A DNA stretch of 64,000 nucleotides from Flavobacteriaceae bacterium PS02336 (GTDB taxonomy: Bacteria > Bacteroidota > Bacteroidia > Flavobacteriales > Flavobacteriaceae). The notes under the pieces were generated by a model that was given only the letters and a program-made list of their open reading frames with translations, was not told the DNA's origin and made no database searches. The first letter of the stretch is position 1. Each line of letters starts with the position of its first letter. The DNA lies in assembly GCA_029960065.1 (NCBI GenBank), contig JASCOF010000006.1, positions 62,001 through 126,000 of the forward strand. Direction: 5' to 3'. Both the position numbers and the translations under genes were made by a program. Below are positions 50,894 through 58,590 of this stretch, piece after piece.

Positions 50894-50962
50894 GGCGAGG
50901 TGTTATATAAGTTTGTAAAATATAATTTATAAGAACCTCCCAATTGGGAGGTTTTTTATTTT
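50894..50962 (+). terminator. ilvA attenuator: antiterminator and terminator
   Basis: The terminator is AACCTCCC (50934-50941) with GGGAGGTT (50946-50953) around AATT, followed by a T-rich tail. The competing antiterminator pairs GAGGT (50897-50901, extended by GG at 50894-50895 with C50896 bulged) with ACCTC (50935-50939) and CC. A ribosome at the leader stop codon would cover 50897-50901 and favour termination; one stalled on the Ile codons leaves it free. This supports a working two-state attenuator. Confidence 0.8.
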
Positions 50963-50978
50963 AAAAAAAAATTAAATA

Positions 50979-51057
50979 GCCACGAATTACACAAATTTGC
51001 ACGAATTATTTTTTTTCTAAGAAAATAAAATTAGTGTGAATTTGTGTAATTCGTGGC
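50979..51057. repeat. Long inverted repeat (MITE-like) in the ilvA leader
   Basis: The arms are GCCACGAATTACACAAATT (50979-50997) and its perfect complement AATTTGTGTAATTCGTGGC (51039-51057), 19 bp each, with further imperfect pairing inside. It sits after the attenuator and ends 13 bp before the ilvA start codon, so it forms part of the mRNA. A relative lies at 56156-56266. Confidence 0.85.
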
Positions 51058-51070
51058 AAAAAAACAAAAC

Positions 51071-52318
51071 ATGATGAGTTTATTTAACGAAGTACTTAAT
51101 GCAAAAAAGCAGCTTGAAGATGTAGTTGCAGCGACGCCTTTAACCCAAAATTTGAATCTTTCAGACGAATTTAAATCGACTATTTTATTAAAACGAGAAG
51201 ATTTACAAATTGTTCGTTCGTACAAAATTAGAGGCGCTTACAATAAGATTTCTTCGTTAAACGAAAAAGAAAAAGCAAACGGAATTGTCTGTGCCAGTGC
51301 CGGAAATCATGCTCAAGGAGTTGCTTATTCCTGTAATCTTCTAAATATTCAGGGCAAAATTTACATGCCTAAAACCACTCCGAAACAAAAAGTAAAACAA
51401 GTACAATTGTTTGGAAAAAAGTTTGTCGAAATTGTTTTAACCGGAGATACTTTTGATGATGCTTACGCTTCGGCAACTGCAGACGCAATCAAAAATCACA
51501 AAACTTTTATTCACCCTTTTGATGATGAAAAAGTAATTGCCGGACAAGGAACTGTAGGTTTAGAAATTCTAGAAAGTTACAAAGAACCAATCGATTATGT
51601 TTTTGTTCCAATTGGCGGCGGCGGACTAGCTTCTGGATTGTCTGAAGTTTTCAGGCATTTAAGTCCGAACACTAAAATTATCGGCGTTGAGCCAAAAGGC
51701 GCGCCTTCGATGAAAACTTCAATTGAAGAAAATAAAAATACAGCACTAAAAACAATAGATAAATTTGTTGATGGTGCTGCCGTAAAACAAGTTGGCGAGA
51801 AAACTTTTGAAATCTGCCGTTATAATCTAGAAGATATTATTCTAGTTCCAGAAGGAAAAGTATGTACCACAATTTTACGATTGTACAATGAAGAAGCTAT
51901 GGTTGTAGAACCTGCGGGTGCTTTGACCATTGCAGCTTTAGATTTTTATAAGGATAAAATAAAAGGTAAAAATGTGGTCTGCATTGTGAGCGGAAGCAAT
52001 AATGATATTGAAAGAACAGCCGAAATAAAAGAACGTTCTCTGTTTTATGAAGGTTTAATGCATTATTTTATGATTCAGTTTCCGCAGCGCCCAGGAGCTT
52101 TAAAAGAATTTGTAAATAATATTTTAGGGCCTGATGATGATATCACCTATTTTCAGTTTGCGAAGAAAAACAGTCGTGAAAAAGGTTCAGTCGTTGTTGG
52201 TTTAGAATTGAAAAACAAAAAAGACATTATGCCGATTAAATTGAAAATGACGCAAAATGGATTTGAATTTCAATATTTAAATGATAATCAAGATTTGTTT
52301 ACACAGTTAATTGGGTAA
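51071..52318 (+). CDS. ilvA: Threonine ammonia-lyase (threonine dehydratase), biosynthetic
   Basis: About 415 residues from the ATG at 51071 (MMSLFNEVLNAKKQLED). An upstream in-frame GTG at 51053 lies inside the inverted repeat, so I rejected it. The PLP lysine is K52 in RSYKIRGAYNK; FVPIGGGGLASGL is the phosphate-binding loop. The C-terminal ACT-like regulatory domain (about residues 335-415: YFMIQFPQRPGALKEFV) is expected to bind isoleucine. It makes 2-oxobutanoate for isoleucine. The Ile-rich leader and attenuator upstream show control by isoleucine supply. Confidence 0.94.
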   Translation: MMSLFNEVLNAKKQLEDVVAATPLTQNLNLSDEFKSTILLKREDLQIVRSYKIRGAYNKISSLNEKEKANGIVCASAGNHAQGVAYSCNLLNIQGKIYMPKTTPKQKVKQVQLFGKKFVEIVLTGDTFDDAYASATADAIKNHKTFIHPFDDEKVIAGQGTVGLEILESYKEPIDYVFVPIGGGGLASGLSEVFRHLSPNTKIIGVEPKGAPSMKTSIEENKNTALKTIDKFVDGAAVKQVGEKTFEICRYNLEDIILVPEGKVCTTILRLYNEEAMVVEPAGALTIAALDFYKDKIKGKNVVCIVSGSNNDIERTAEIKERSLFYEGLMHYFMIQFPQRPGALKEFVNNILGPDDDITYFQFAKKNSREKGSVVVGLELKNKKDIMPIKLKMTQNGFEFQYLNDNQDLFTQLIG

Positions 52319-52364
52319 TCTTGTCTGAAATGATAAATATCAGAAAACAAAAAAGAAGTTATCG

Positions 52365-52372
52365 TATTTTTG
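52365..52372 (+). promoter_or_regulatory. Promoter -7 element (TATTTTTG) for the truncated haemoglobin
   Basis: TATTTTTG lies 23 bp before the truncated-haemoglobin ATG. Confidence 0.55.
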
Positions 52373-52395
52373 CATTTTACTTTAAAACTTAAAAA

Positions 52396-52806
52396 ATGAC
52401 AGCTCTTAAAGATATTTCCACGATAGAAGACATTCAGCAAATGGTAAACAGTTTTTATGCGAATGTTAGAAAAGACGATTTGATTGGTCCTATTTTTAAT
52501 GATAAATTACAAGATCGCTGGGAACCGCATTTACAGAAAATGTATAATTTATGGCAGACAATACTTTTTGATGTTCGTGCTTATTCTGGAACACCTTTTC
52601 CGCCGCACAAACAATTGCCTGTAGACCAAACTCATTTTGACCGCTGGATTGCTATCTTTAACACAACCATTGATTCACAATTTGCAGGACCAATTACAGA
52701 AGAAGCCAAAATGCGTGCAACTAATATGGCTTTTATGTTCAGTCATAAAATTGAATATTTTAGAAACGCTGAAAACGAACTACGAAATTCATCAGGTAAA
52801 TCTTAA
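52396..52806 (+). CDS. Group III truncated haemoglobin
   Basis: 136 residues with the group III (trHbP) signature PFPPHKQLPVDQTHFDRWIAIF, H71 and H80 being the likely haem-linked histidines, and the helix MRATNMAFMFSHKIEYF. Group III globins bind oxygen or nitric oxide in the cytoplasm and are thought to aid redox or NO handling. It has its own promoter and follows ilvA. Confidence 0.9.
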   Translation: MTALKDISTIEDIQQMVNSFYANVRKDDLIGPIFNDKLQDRWEPHLQKMYNLWQTILFDVRAYSGTPFPPHKQLPVDQTHFDRWIAIFNTTIDSQFAGPITEEAKMRATNMAFMFSHKIEYFRNAENELRNSSGKS

Positions 52807-52845
52807 AAATGTTGATTATAAACTTGGTTAATGATTTAAATTAAA

Positions 52846-52853
52846 TAAATTTG
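52846..52853 (+). promoter_or_regulatory. Promoter -7 element (TAAATTTG) for the small secreted protein
   Basis: TAAATTTG at 52846-52853 includes the TTG at 52851 that could be read as a start codon; as a promoter it places the true start at the ATG at 52893. Confidence 0.5.
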
Positions 52854-52892
52854 ATTGACCCAAATTTCATCAAAAACCAATTAATACTTACC

Positions 52893-53339
52893 ATGAAAAA
52901 AGTTGCCCTGTTCTTTCTAATCTGTTTCTCTTTTTTTAATCATTTAAACGCACAATCTCAATCTAGGGTTTCTAATTTATACAAAGGAACCATAGACGGA
53001 AAAACACCAATAACTGTTTATATTCAAGCAGAAGAAAATCAATGTACTGCTGATTTAATGTATGCAGCAATGTATCGCTACAATAAATCAAAAAATTGGA
53101 TCCAAATTTATCCTACCCAGAGCAAAAAGAAAGAAAATGAATTTGTTATGGTGGAACATAACTTTACCGGTGTTTTAATTTTACAGAAAAACGGAAATTC
53201 TTTTACTGGTTTGTGGATTAGCCCTGACGCAAAAAAACAATTGAAAGTAGAGATCCAAGAAGCTGCAATGACTAAAAAAGAGATTGAAAGCTACGAAAAA
53301 ACAATGGAAATGGTCAGTTTCGAAAATAATGACTGCTAA
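52893..53339 (+). CDS. Small secreted protein of unknown function
   Basis: 148 residues from the ATG at 52893. A signal peptide (MKKVALFFLICFSFFNHLNA, cleavage before QSQS) precedes a compact beta-rich domain (LYKGTIDGKTPITVYIQ, then WIQIYPTQ and FTGVLILQKNGNSFTGLWISPD). No known domain is recognised. It probably acts in the periplasm. It is monocistronic, ahead of the aromatic amino-acid hydroxylase. Confidence 0.7.
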   Translation: MKKVALFFLICFSFFNHLNAQSQSRVSNLYKGTIDGKTPITVYIQAEENQCTADLMYAAMYRYNKSKNWIQIYPTQSKKKENEFVMVEHNFTGVLILQKNGNSFTGLWISPDAKKQLKVEIQEAAMTKKEIESYEKTMEMVSFENNDC

Positions 53340-53476
53340 AAGCTGTACATTTCGTTTTCATTAAAAACCTACAAAAACGCAATAAAAAGCATTTTCGAAT
53401 AAAAATATTGTGATGAATTGCAAAAATTAGCGGTCTAAATTCGTAATTTTACATTCTAATCTACAACGTTTTCGAA

Positions 53477-55240
53477 ATGAATCCAAATATTGAAACCAAT
53501 CCGTTATTAGAGAGATTGCCTAAACATTTACAGCAATTTATTAAACCTCAAGACTATAGCGATTACACTCCTATCAATCAAGCGGTTTGGCGATATGTGA
53601 TGCGCAAAAATGTAGATTATCTTTCTAAAGTAGCGCATCATTCGTATTTGGAAGGTTTACGCAAAACAGGAATTGAAGTTGATTCTATTCCGAGTATGTA
53701 TGGCATGAACCGAATTCTAAGCGAAATTGGCTGGGCGGCAGTTGCTGTGGACGGATTTATTCCGCCAAATGCATTTATGGAGTTTCAGGCTTATAATGTT
53801 TTGGTTATTGCTTCGGATATTCGTCAATTAGAACATATTGAATACACTCCCGCTCCAGATATTATTCACGAAGGTGCCGGCCACGCTCCTATTATTGCCA
53901 ATCCAGAATATGCAGAATATTTAAGACGTTTTGGTGAAATTGGCTGTAAAGCAATTTCTTCTCATAAAGATTATCAAATGTACGAAGCGATTCGTCTGCT
54001 TTCTATTTTGAAAGAAGCAGAAGATACTCCGCAGGAAAAAATTGATGAAGCCGAAAAAGCAGTTGCAGATTTGCAAAACGATATGGGAGAATTGTCTGAA
54101 ATGGCGCAAATTCGAAATCTGCATTGGTGGACAGTGGAATACGGCTTGATCGGAACTGTAGAAAACCCAAAAATTTATGGTGCTGGATTGCTTTCTTCGA
54201 TTGGAGAAAGTGCTTGGTGTATGACCGATAATGTGAAGAAAATCCCTTATGATATTTCAGCAGCAAATCAGAATTTTGATATTACGCAGTTACAGCCTCA
54301 GCTTTATGTAACGCCTACTTTTTCTCATTTAAGTTTGATTTTAGAAGAATTTGCTAATAAAATGGCGTTACGAACTGGAGGTCTTTCTGGAATTCAGAAA
54401 CTAATTCAATCGAATGCTTTGGGTACTATTGAACTGAGTACTGGTTTACAAATTTCAGGCGTTTTCACTAATGTGATTGAAGAAGAAGGAAAACCAGTTT
54501 ACATTCAAACTACTGGGAAAACGGCTTTGGCTTATCGCGAAAAAGAATTAGTCGGACACGGAACGCTAACACATCCACATGGATTTGGAAGTCCGATTGG
54601 GAAATTGAAAGGTTTTAATCTTGCCATTGAAGATATGAGTCCGAAGGATTTACAGGCTTACAGCATTGTTGAAAATGAAACTGTAAAGCTAGAATTTGAA
54701 GGTAATATTATTGTGGAAGGCGAAATTATCACAGGTTCTCGAAATCTTCATGGAGAAATTATTCTGATTAGTTTTAAAAATTGTACCGTAACGCATGGTG
54801 AAACGATTTTGTTTCAACCAGATTGGGGTAATTATGATATGGCAATTGGTAAAAAAGTGATTTCTGCTTTTTCTGGTCCTGCTGATGTCAATAGTTTTGA
54901 CTTGATTAATATCGTTCCAACGACGAAAACTATTAAAGCAAAACATACTGATGAACGTGATGAATTGGAGATTTTATATGCATCTGTTCGTAATATCAGA
55001 AACTCTAAAGAATCTAAAACTGAACTGCAGCCTGTTTTTGAGAAACTAAAAAACAATCATTCTAATGACTGGCTTTTAAGTATTGAAATTGCAGAACTTT
55101 TGAAAGATTCTGATGAAAAACAATTTTTACAGGAAGTGTTGGTCTATCTGGATCAATTGAAAGAAAGACGTCCCGAAATCGCGCATCTAATTGCTGGCGG
55201 ATTGGATTTGATTTTTGATAATTTGCCACAAAGACACTAA
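53477..55240 (+). CDS. phhA: Aromatic amino acid hydroxylase with long C-terminal extension
   Basis: A 587-residue protein, about twice the usual bacterial phenylalanine hydroxylase length. The non-haem iron site is H131 and H136 in PDIIHEGAGHAP, with E221 in HWWTVEYGLIG. The catalytic domain (about residues 30-320) includes an insert at about 170-210. The C-terminal part (about 330-587) is a beta-rich domain with FEGNIIVEGEIITGSRNLHGEIILISF and a helical tail. It likely hydroxylates phenylalanine using a pterin. The last codons (Gln-Arg-His-stop) are encoded by a period-8 repeat. Confidence 0.85.
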   Translation: MNPNIETNPLLERLPKHLQQFIKPQDYSDYTPINQAVWRYVMRKNVDYLSKVAHHSYLEGLRKTGIEVDSIPSMYGMNRILSEIGWAAVAVDGFIPPNAFMEFQAYNVLVIASDIRQLEHIEYTPAPDIIHEGAGHAPIIANPEYAEYLRRFGEIGCKAISSHKDYQMYEAIRLLSILKEAEDTPQEKIDEAEKAVADLQNDMGELSEMAQIRNLHWWTVEYGLIGTVENPKIYGAGLLSSIGESAWCMTDNVKKIPYDISAANQNFDITQLQPQLYVTPTFSHLSLILEEFANKMALRTGGLSGIQKLIQSNALGTIELSTGLQISGVFTNVIEEEGKPVYIQTTGKTALAYREKELVGHGTLTHPHGFGSPIGKLKGFNLAIEDMSPKDLQAYSIVENETVKLEFEGNIIVEGEIITGSRNLHGEIILISFKNCTVTHGETILFQPDWGNYDMAIGKKVISAFSGPADVNSFDLINIVPTTKTIKAKHTDERDELEILYASVRNIRNSKESKTELQPVFEKLKNNHSNDWLLSIEIAELLKDSDEKQFLQEVLVYLDQLKERRPEIAHLIAGGLDLIFDNLPQRH

Positions 55241-55256
55241 GGCGCAAAGTTATTTT
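55225..55256 (+). repeat. Period-8 repeat spanning the hydroxylase stop codon
   Basis: Octads GCCACAAA, GACACTAA, GGCGCAAA and GTTATTTT run from inside the coding sequence past the TAA at 55238-55240. The copy at 63828-63859 is nearly identical in sequence and order. Confidence 0.75.
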
Positions 55257-55269
55257 TACGAAGTAACTA

Positions 55270-55373
55270 TTTGTCATTTCGACGAAGGAGAAATCTTCAC
55301 GAGAAGCTCTACAAAGATTGGATTTACTTTGCGGAGTTACTAGCGAAGATTTCTCCTTCGTCGAAATGACAAA
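55270..55373. repeat. Perfect 29-bp inverted repeat (MITE-like)
   Basis: The left arm (55270-55298) begins TTTGTCATTTCGACGAAGGA and the right arm (55345-55373) is its exact 29-bp complement, with a 46-nt centre. From memory the TTTCGACGAAGGAGAAATCT word is common in flavobacterial intergenic DNA. It lies inside the period-8 block 55223-55476, between convergent genes. Confidence 0.85.
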
Positions 55374-55428
55374 ATTACTAAAGTATGTTTGTGACATTTA
55401 GGAATTAAGTCCTTTTAATCCTTTAATC

Positions 55429-55476
55429 TGTGGCAAAAACCTCTGAACCTCTTTAACTATGTTCCTCTGAACCTTA
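55429..55476. repeat. Second period-8 block and TGTGGCAA boundary
   Basis: Octads CCTCTGAA, CCTCTTTA, ACTATGTT and CCTCTGAA lie just before the DUF4230 stop codon. TGTGGCAA at 55429-55436 is the complement of TTGCCACA at 55223-55230, so the two period-8 blocks bracket the long inverted repeat. Confidence 0.65.
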
Positions 55477-55483
55477 CTGAAAA

Positions 55484-56113
55484 TTACAATTTCAAATCCT
55501 GATTCAACTCCGTCTCTGACTCAATAGTTTTTCCGTTGTATTGTAATTTCCAGCCCATTGAATTGGTTAAAATTAAAATCTTAGACAATTCACTTATTAA
55601 TCGGTTTTGGGCGTTTGTTTTTAGTGTCGATTTTTCGATTTTCTTGGCTAAGTTTGCCTTTAGCGATTTATTAATTTTATTATAATCATCTCCCGTAAAC
55701 GGATTCAACTTACTTTGTTCAACATCATAAAACTGAATATCTGGATTAATCGTGATTTCTTCTTTTGGAATATTTAAAATCGTGATCGTTTTATTTTTTT
55801 CGTCGATGTCATATTTCATTTGATGCAAATCGTAGGCAACCGTAACGTTTGCATTTACAACTACCAATGCTTTCTTCTCAAAAGAAACCATATCCATCAA
55901 ATATTTCTGCTGATTTTTATACGTGATCACTTCTGAAAAATGTCCTTCGGTGACAACCAGTTTTCCAACATTTAGAATTTGCTGCTGAATTAAATTGGTA
56001 TTATACTGAATATCTGAATCATCTTCTTTTTTGAATTGGCAATATTTAAATGCCAAGACAATTAATAAAACGATGACACTAACTCCAATAATTCTTTTGA
56101 TCAAGTTTTGCAT
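55484..56113 (-). CDS. DUF4230 domain-containing membrane protein
   Basis: 209 residues with an N-terminal membrane anchor (IGVSVIVLLIVLAFKYC). The DUF4230 body runs from VGKLVVTEGHFSEVITYKNQQ through VNANVTVAYDLHQMKYDIDEKNKTITIL to a helical end (SLKANLAKKIEKSTLKTNAQNRLISELSKIL). The function is unknown. It is downstream of tamL on the same strand, separated by a 158-bp gap that holds an inverted repeat. Confidence 0.8.
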   Translation of the reverse strand: MQNLIKRIIGVSVIVLLIVLAFKYCQFKKEDDSDIQYNTNLIQQQILNVGKLVVTEGHFSEVITYKNQQKYLMDMVSFEKKALVVVNANVTVAYDLHQMKYDIDEKNKTITILNIPKEEITINPDIQFYDVEQSKLNPFTGDDYNKINKSLKANLAKKIEKSTLKTNAQNRLISELSKILILTNSMGWKLQYNGKTIESETELNQDLKL

Positions 56114-56155
56114 TCCTTAAAATATTTAAAGACCAATTTACTTCTTTTTTGTTTC

Positions 56156-56266
56156 TTTTGCCACGAATTACACTAATTTCCACTAATTTTTTTGAAATTC
56201 AAATTGAAATTAATCAATAAATACAGCATAGTGAATTTGTGAAAATTCGAGTAATTCGTGGCAAAA
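56156..56266. repeat. Inverted repeat, second copy of the ilvA-leader type
   Basis: TTTTGCCACGAATTAC (56156-56171) and GTAATTCGTGGCAAAA (56251-56266) are perfect complements and share GCCACGAATTACAC with the copy at 50979. The inside differs in detail (CACTAATTTC units). It lies just after the tamL stop. Confidence 0.8.
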
Positions 56267-56271
56267 AAAAT

Positions 56272-58590
56272 TTAAAATGGATATCCAATCGCAATATTCA
56301 AAATCAAATTGTCTTTTCGCCATGAACTGCTTCCGAAATTAATATCATCAATAACCCATCGCTGTCCGTCAGGTAACGAAGGATTTCTAAGCGGAATCGC
56401 TAAATCTGTTCTCAAGATTAAGAATGACAAATCGAAACGTAAACCTGCTCCTGCTCCAACAGCCAATTCTTTCATAAAATCTTTTGAAATCTCAGCGCCA
56501 GGTTTATTAGGATCGGCATGAAGAAGCCAAATATTTCCTGCGTCTAAAAACACGGCGCCTCTTACGATACTAAATAATTTTGCACGATACTCTGTATTGA
56601 ATTCTAATTTTAAATCGGCTGATTGATCTGGAGTGAAATTGTTATTTGTTGGAGGCGGAATAACATAACTCCCCGGCCCCAAAGTTCTTGCTCGGAATGC
56701 TCTAATACTATTGGTTCCTCCTACAACAAATTGTTTTGAGGTTGGCAGTGCATTCGAATTTCCGTAAGCAAATCCTGCTCCAACAATTAATCTGCTGGCC
56801 AATTCACTTTCTTTTCCTAGTTTTAAATAATGTCTAAAATCAGTTTTTATTTTTACGTACTGGCTGAAAGGAACATCAAATATCTTAATCGTATCATTTT
56901 TTTTGATATTTGCTCCCGTTATCATACCCGTTAGATTTCCTGCCAAATCTAATTCACCATTAAAATAGATCGTATTTTTTCGGCGTTTCTGCATTGTATT
57001 GGTGTACGTATAATTATAGGTTGGGCCAAAAATTAACTGCTTTTCGATTACTCTTCTTAGCGCTTCATCTTGATCAATATCTGCCATATATTCTGCCGTA
57101 ACATGATTAGGACTAACATAAGTAACATCAATTACATTCAATTGGTGTTCTTTACGAATGTTTTCTTTCCATAAATAACCAAAAGATGTATTAAAAGAAT
57201 TCAAAGCATACAATTGTGTTCTTTTTTGATATTCATAACGAATTGTCGCTTTCGTTCTCGGTACAAATTCGCTGTTTCCTTCAATATTGAAAGGCGAAAT
57301 AAATCGGGGCCAAGTCAAACTAACTTCTCCTCCGAGTTTATAGATGTTTTTTCCTTTATTTGCTCCTCCCAACTGAAAATCTGCCCCTCCAAAAACTGAA
57401 GCCGTAAATAATTCTGCTCCTTTAAAAAAGTTACGATTGTTCCAGTTTAAATTCAATTCTGTTCCTGTATAACTTGCCGAATTGGTTTTTCCGATCACTT
57501 CAACACGAATAAATTTTTTGGGCAAAAGTGTCAGATAATAATAAGAATTTAAAGCATTCGGAATAGAATCTGAAGGTTTAAATTCATTCTTTACAAAACT
57601 AAAAGTTCCAAGATTTACAAATCGATTTAAAGTTAAATTATGATCTTTTCTGTTGTAAACATCGCCTTTTTTAAAGTAAATCGTTCGGTCGTAAATTCTT
57701 GGTTTAAAAGTTTCTGTAGTATCAATTATTGTAAAATCTTTATACTGCGTAATATTCTTTTTTCTGTAAACTGCACTGTCATTGGTAAGAGAATAATTTG
57801 GATACACAAAAATCTTGTCAATTTTATAAGCTGTCATTGCCTTAACAGGCGTATCATCTTTTATAACCAATCTGATTTTTACTTCATGATCGCCTTTACT
57901 GCTATCAACCTTTGCTAAAATATAATCTGGATTAAAGTAGAAGTATCCTTTCTCTTTTAATCGCGCATCAATTCGTTCTCTTTCTGCTTTGATAACATCC
58001 AAATCATACGGATTTCCAACTTTCAATAAACTTCTTCTGTGGCTTTTTGCAATGATCTTAGACATTTTTAAAGAGTCATCTGGAAAAATTACACTTTTTA
58101 TAATGTATTGTTTTCTAGGTGTAACGGTATATTCTGCTGTAACTCTTTTGTTGCTGACAGTTGAATCTGCACTAACTCTAACTTTAAAATAACCTCTGTT
58201 TTCGGCAAAGTTTCGTAAAACCGAAGCATTATAATCTAAGTCAACCTGGCTAAAAAGCACGGGCGCTTCTCCCACTTTGTTGCGCAGCCAATATCGTGTT
58301 CCTTTTTCTTTTTTTGGTTCTCCAGCAAGATTGTAAATCAATAATTTAGGACGTAAACCAAAAATTTGTTTGTTCGGTTTTGGACGCAATAAATCTTCAA
58401 GTTCAGCCTCTAAAGCTTTTCGATCTTTCTTTTTCATAATCGAATCCTTTATAGTAACTGAACCTCCTGTGTAAAGTAAATCGCCCTCCGGAAGGTATTT
58501 TGTATTACTGCATCCAACAACAAAAAACATAGAAAGCAGTGCGATACACTTTATATAAGATGTCTTTATATGATTATGTTTTTTGCTCAT
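56272..58590 (-). CDS. tamL: TamL, lipoprotein TamA/BamA-family outer-membrane assembly factor
   Basis: 772 residues. The N-terminal signal ends in FVVGC, so unlike proteobacterial TamA it is a lipoprotein, the Bacteroidota TamL form. POTRA-like repeats (about residues 60-360: ITVKDSIMKKKDRKAL and INAERERIDARLKEKGYFYFNPDYIL) are followed by a 16-stranded Omp85 barrel with NSIRAFRARTLGPG and the C-terminal strand ending IAIGYPF. It works with TamB in moving lipids or proteins to the outer membrane. Its start overlaps the tamB stop by 17 bp. Confidence 0.92.
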   Translation of the reverse strand: MSKKHNHIKTSYIKCIALLSMFFVVGCSNTKYLPEGDLLYTGGSVTIKDSIMKKKDRKALEAELEDLLRPKPNKQIFGLRPKLLIYNLAGEPKKEKGTRYWLRNKVGEAPVLFSQVDLDYNASVLRNFAENRGYFKVRVSADSTVSNKRVTAEYTVTPRKQYIIKSVIFPDDSLKMSKIIAKSHRRSLLKVGNPYDLDVIKAERERIDARLKEKGYFYFNPDYILAKVDSSKGDHEVKIRLVIKDDTPVKAMTAYKIDKIFVYPNYSLTNDSAVYRKKNITQYKDFTIIDTTETFKPRIYDRTIYFKKGDVYNRKDHNLTLNRFVNLGTFSFVKNEFKPSDSIPNALNSYYYLTLLPKKFIRVEVIGKTNSASYTGTELNLNWNNRNFFKGAELFTASVFGGADFQLGGANKGKNIYKLGGEVSLTWPRFISPFNIEGNSEFVPRTKATIRYEYQKRTQLYALNSFNTSFGYLWKENIRKEHQLNVIDVTYVSPNHVTAEYMADIDQDEALRRVIEKQLIFGPTYNYTYTNTMQKRRKNTIYFNGELDLAGNLTGMITGANIKKNDTIKIFDVPFSQYVKIKTDFRHYLKLGKESELASRLIVGAGFAYGNSNALPTSKQFVVGGTNSIRAFRARTLGPGSYVIPPPTNNNFTPDQSADLKLEFNTEYRAKLFSIVRGAVFLDAGNIWLLHADPNKPGAEISKDFMKELAVGAGAGLRFDLSFLILRTDLAIPLRNPSLPDGQRWVIDDINFGSSSWRKDNLILNIAIGYPF

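Noticed and set aside
51053..51070. GTG start of ilvA six codons upstream
   Set aside because: The GTG is inside the inverted repeat (50979-51057); the downstream ATG at 51071 starts the conserved protein.
55062..55397. Minus-strand 111-codon frame across the hydroxylase end
   Set aside because: It covers the perfect inverted repeat and the hydroxylase coding strand; it is a shadow.
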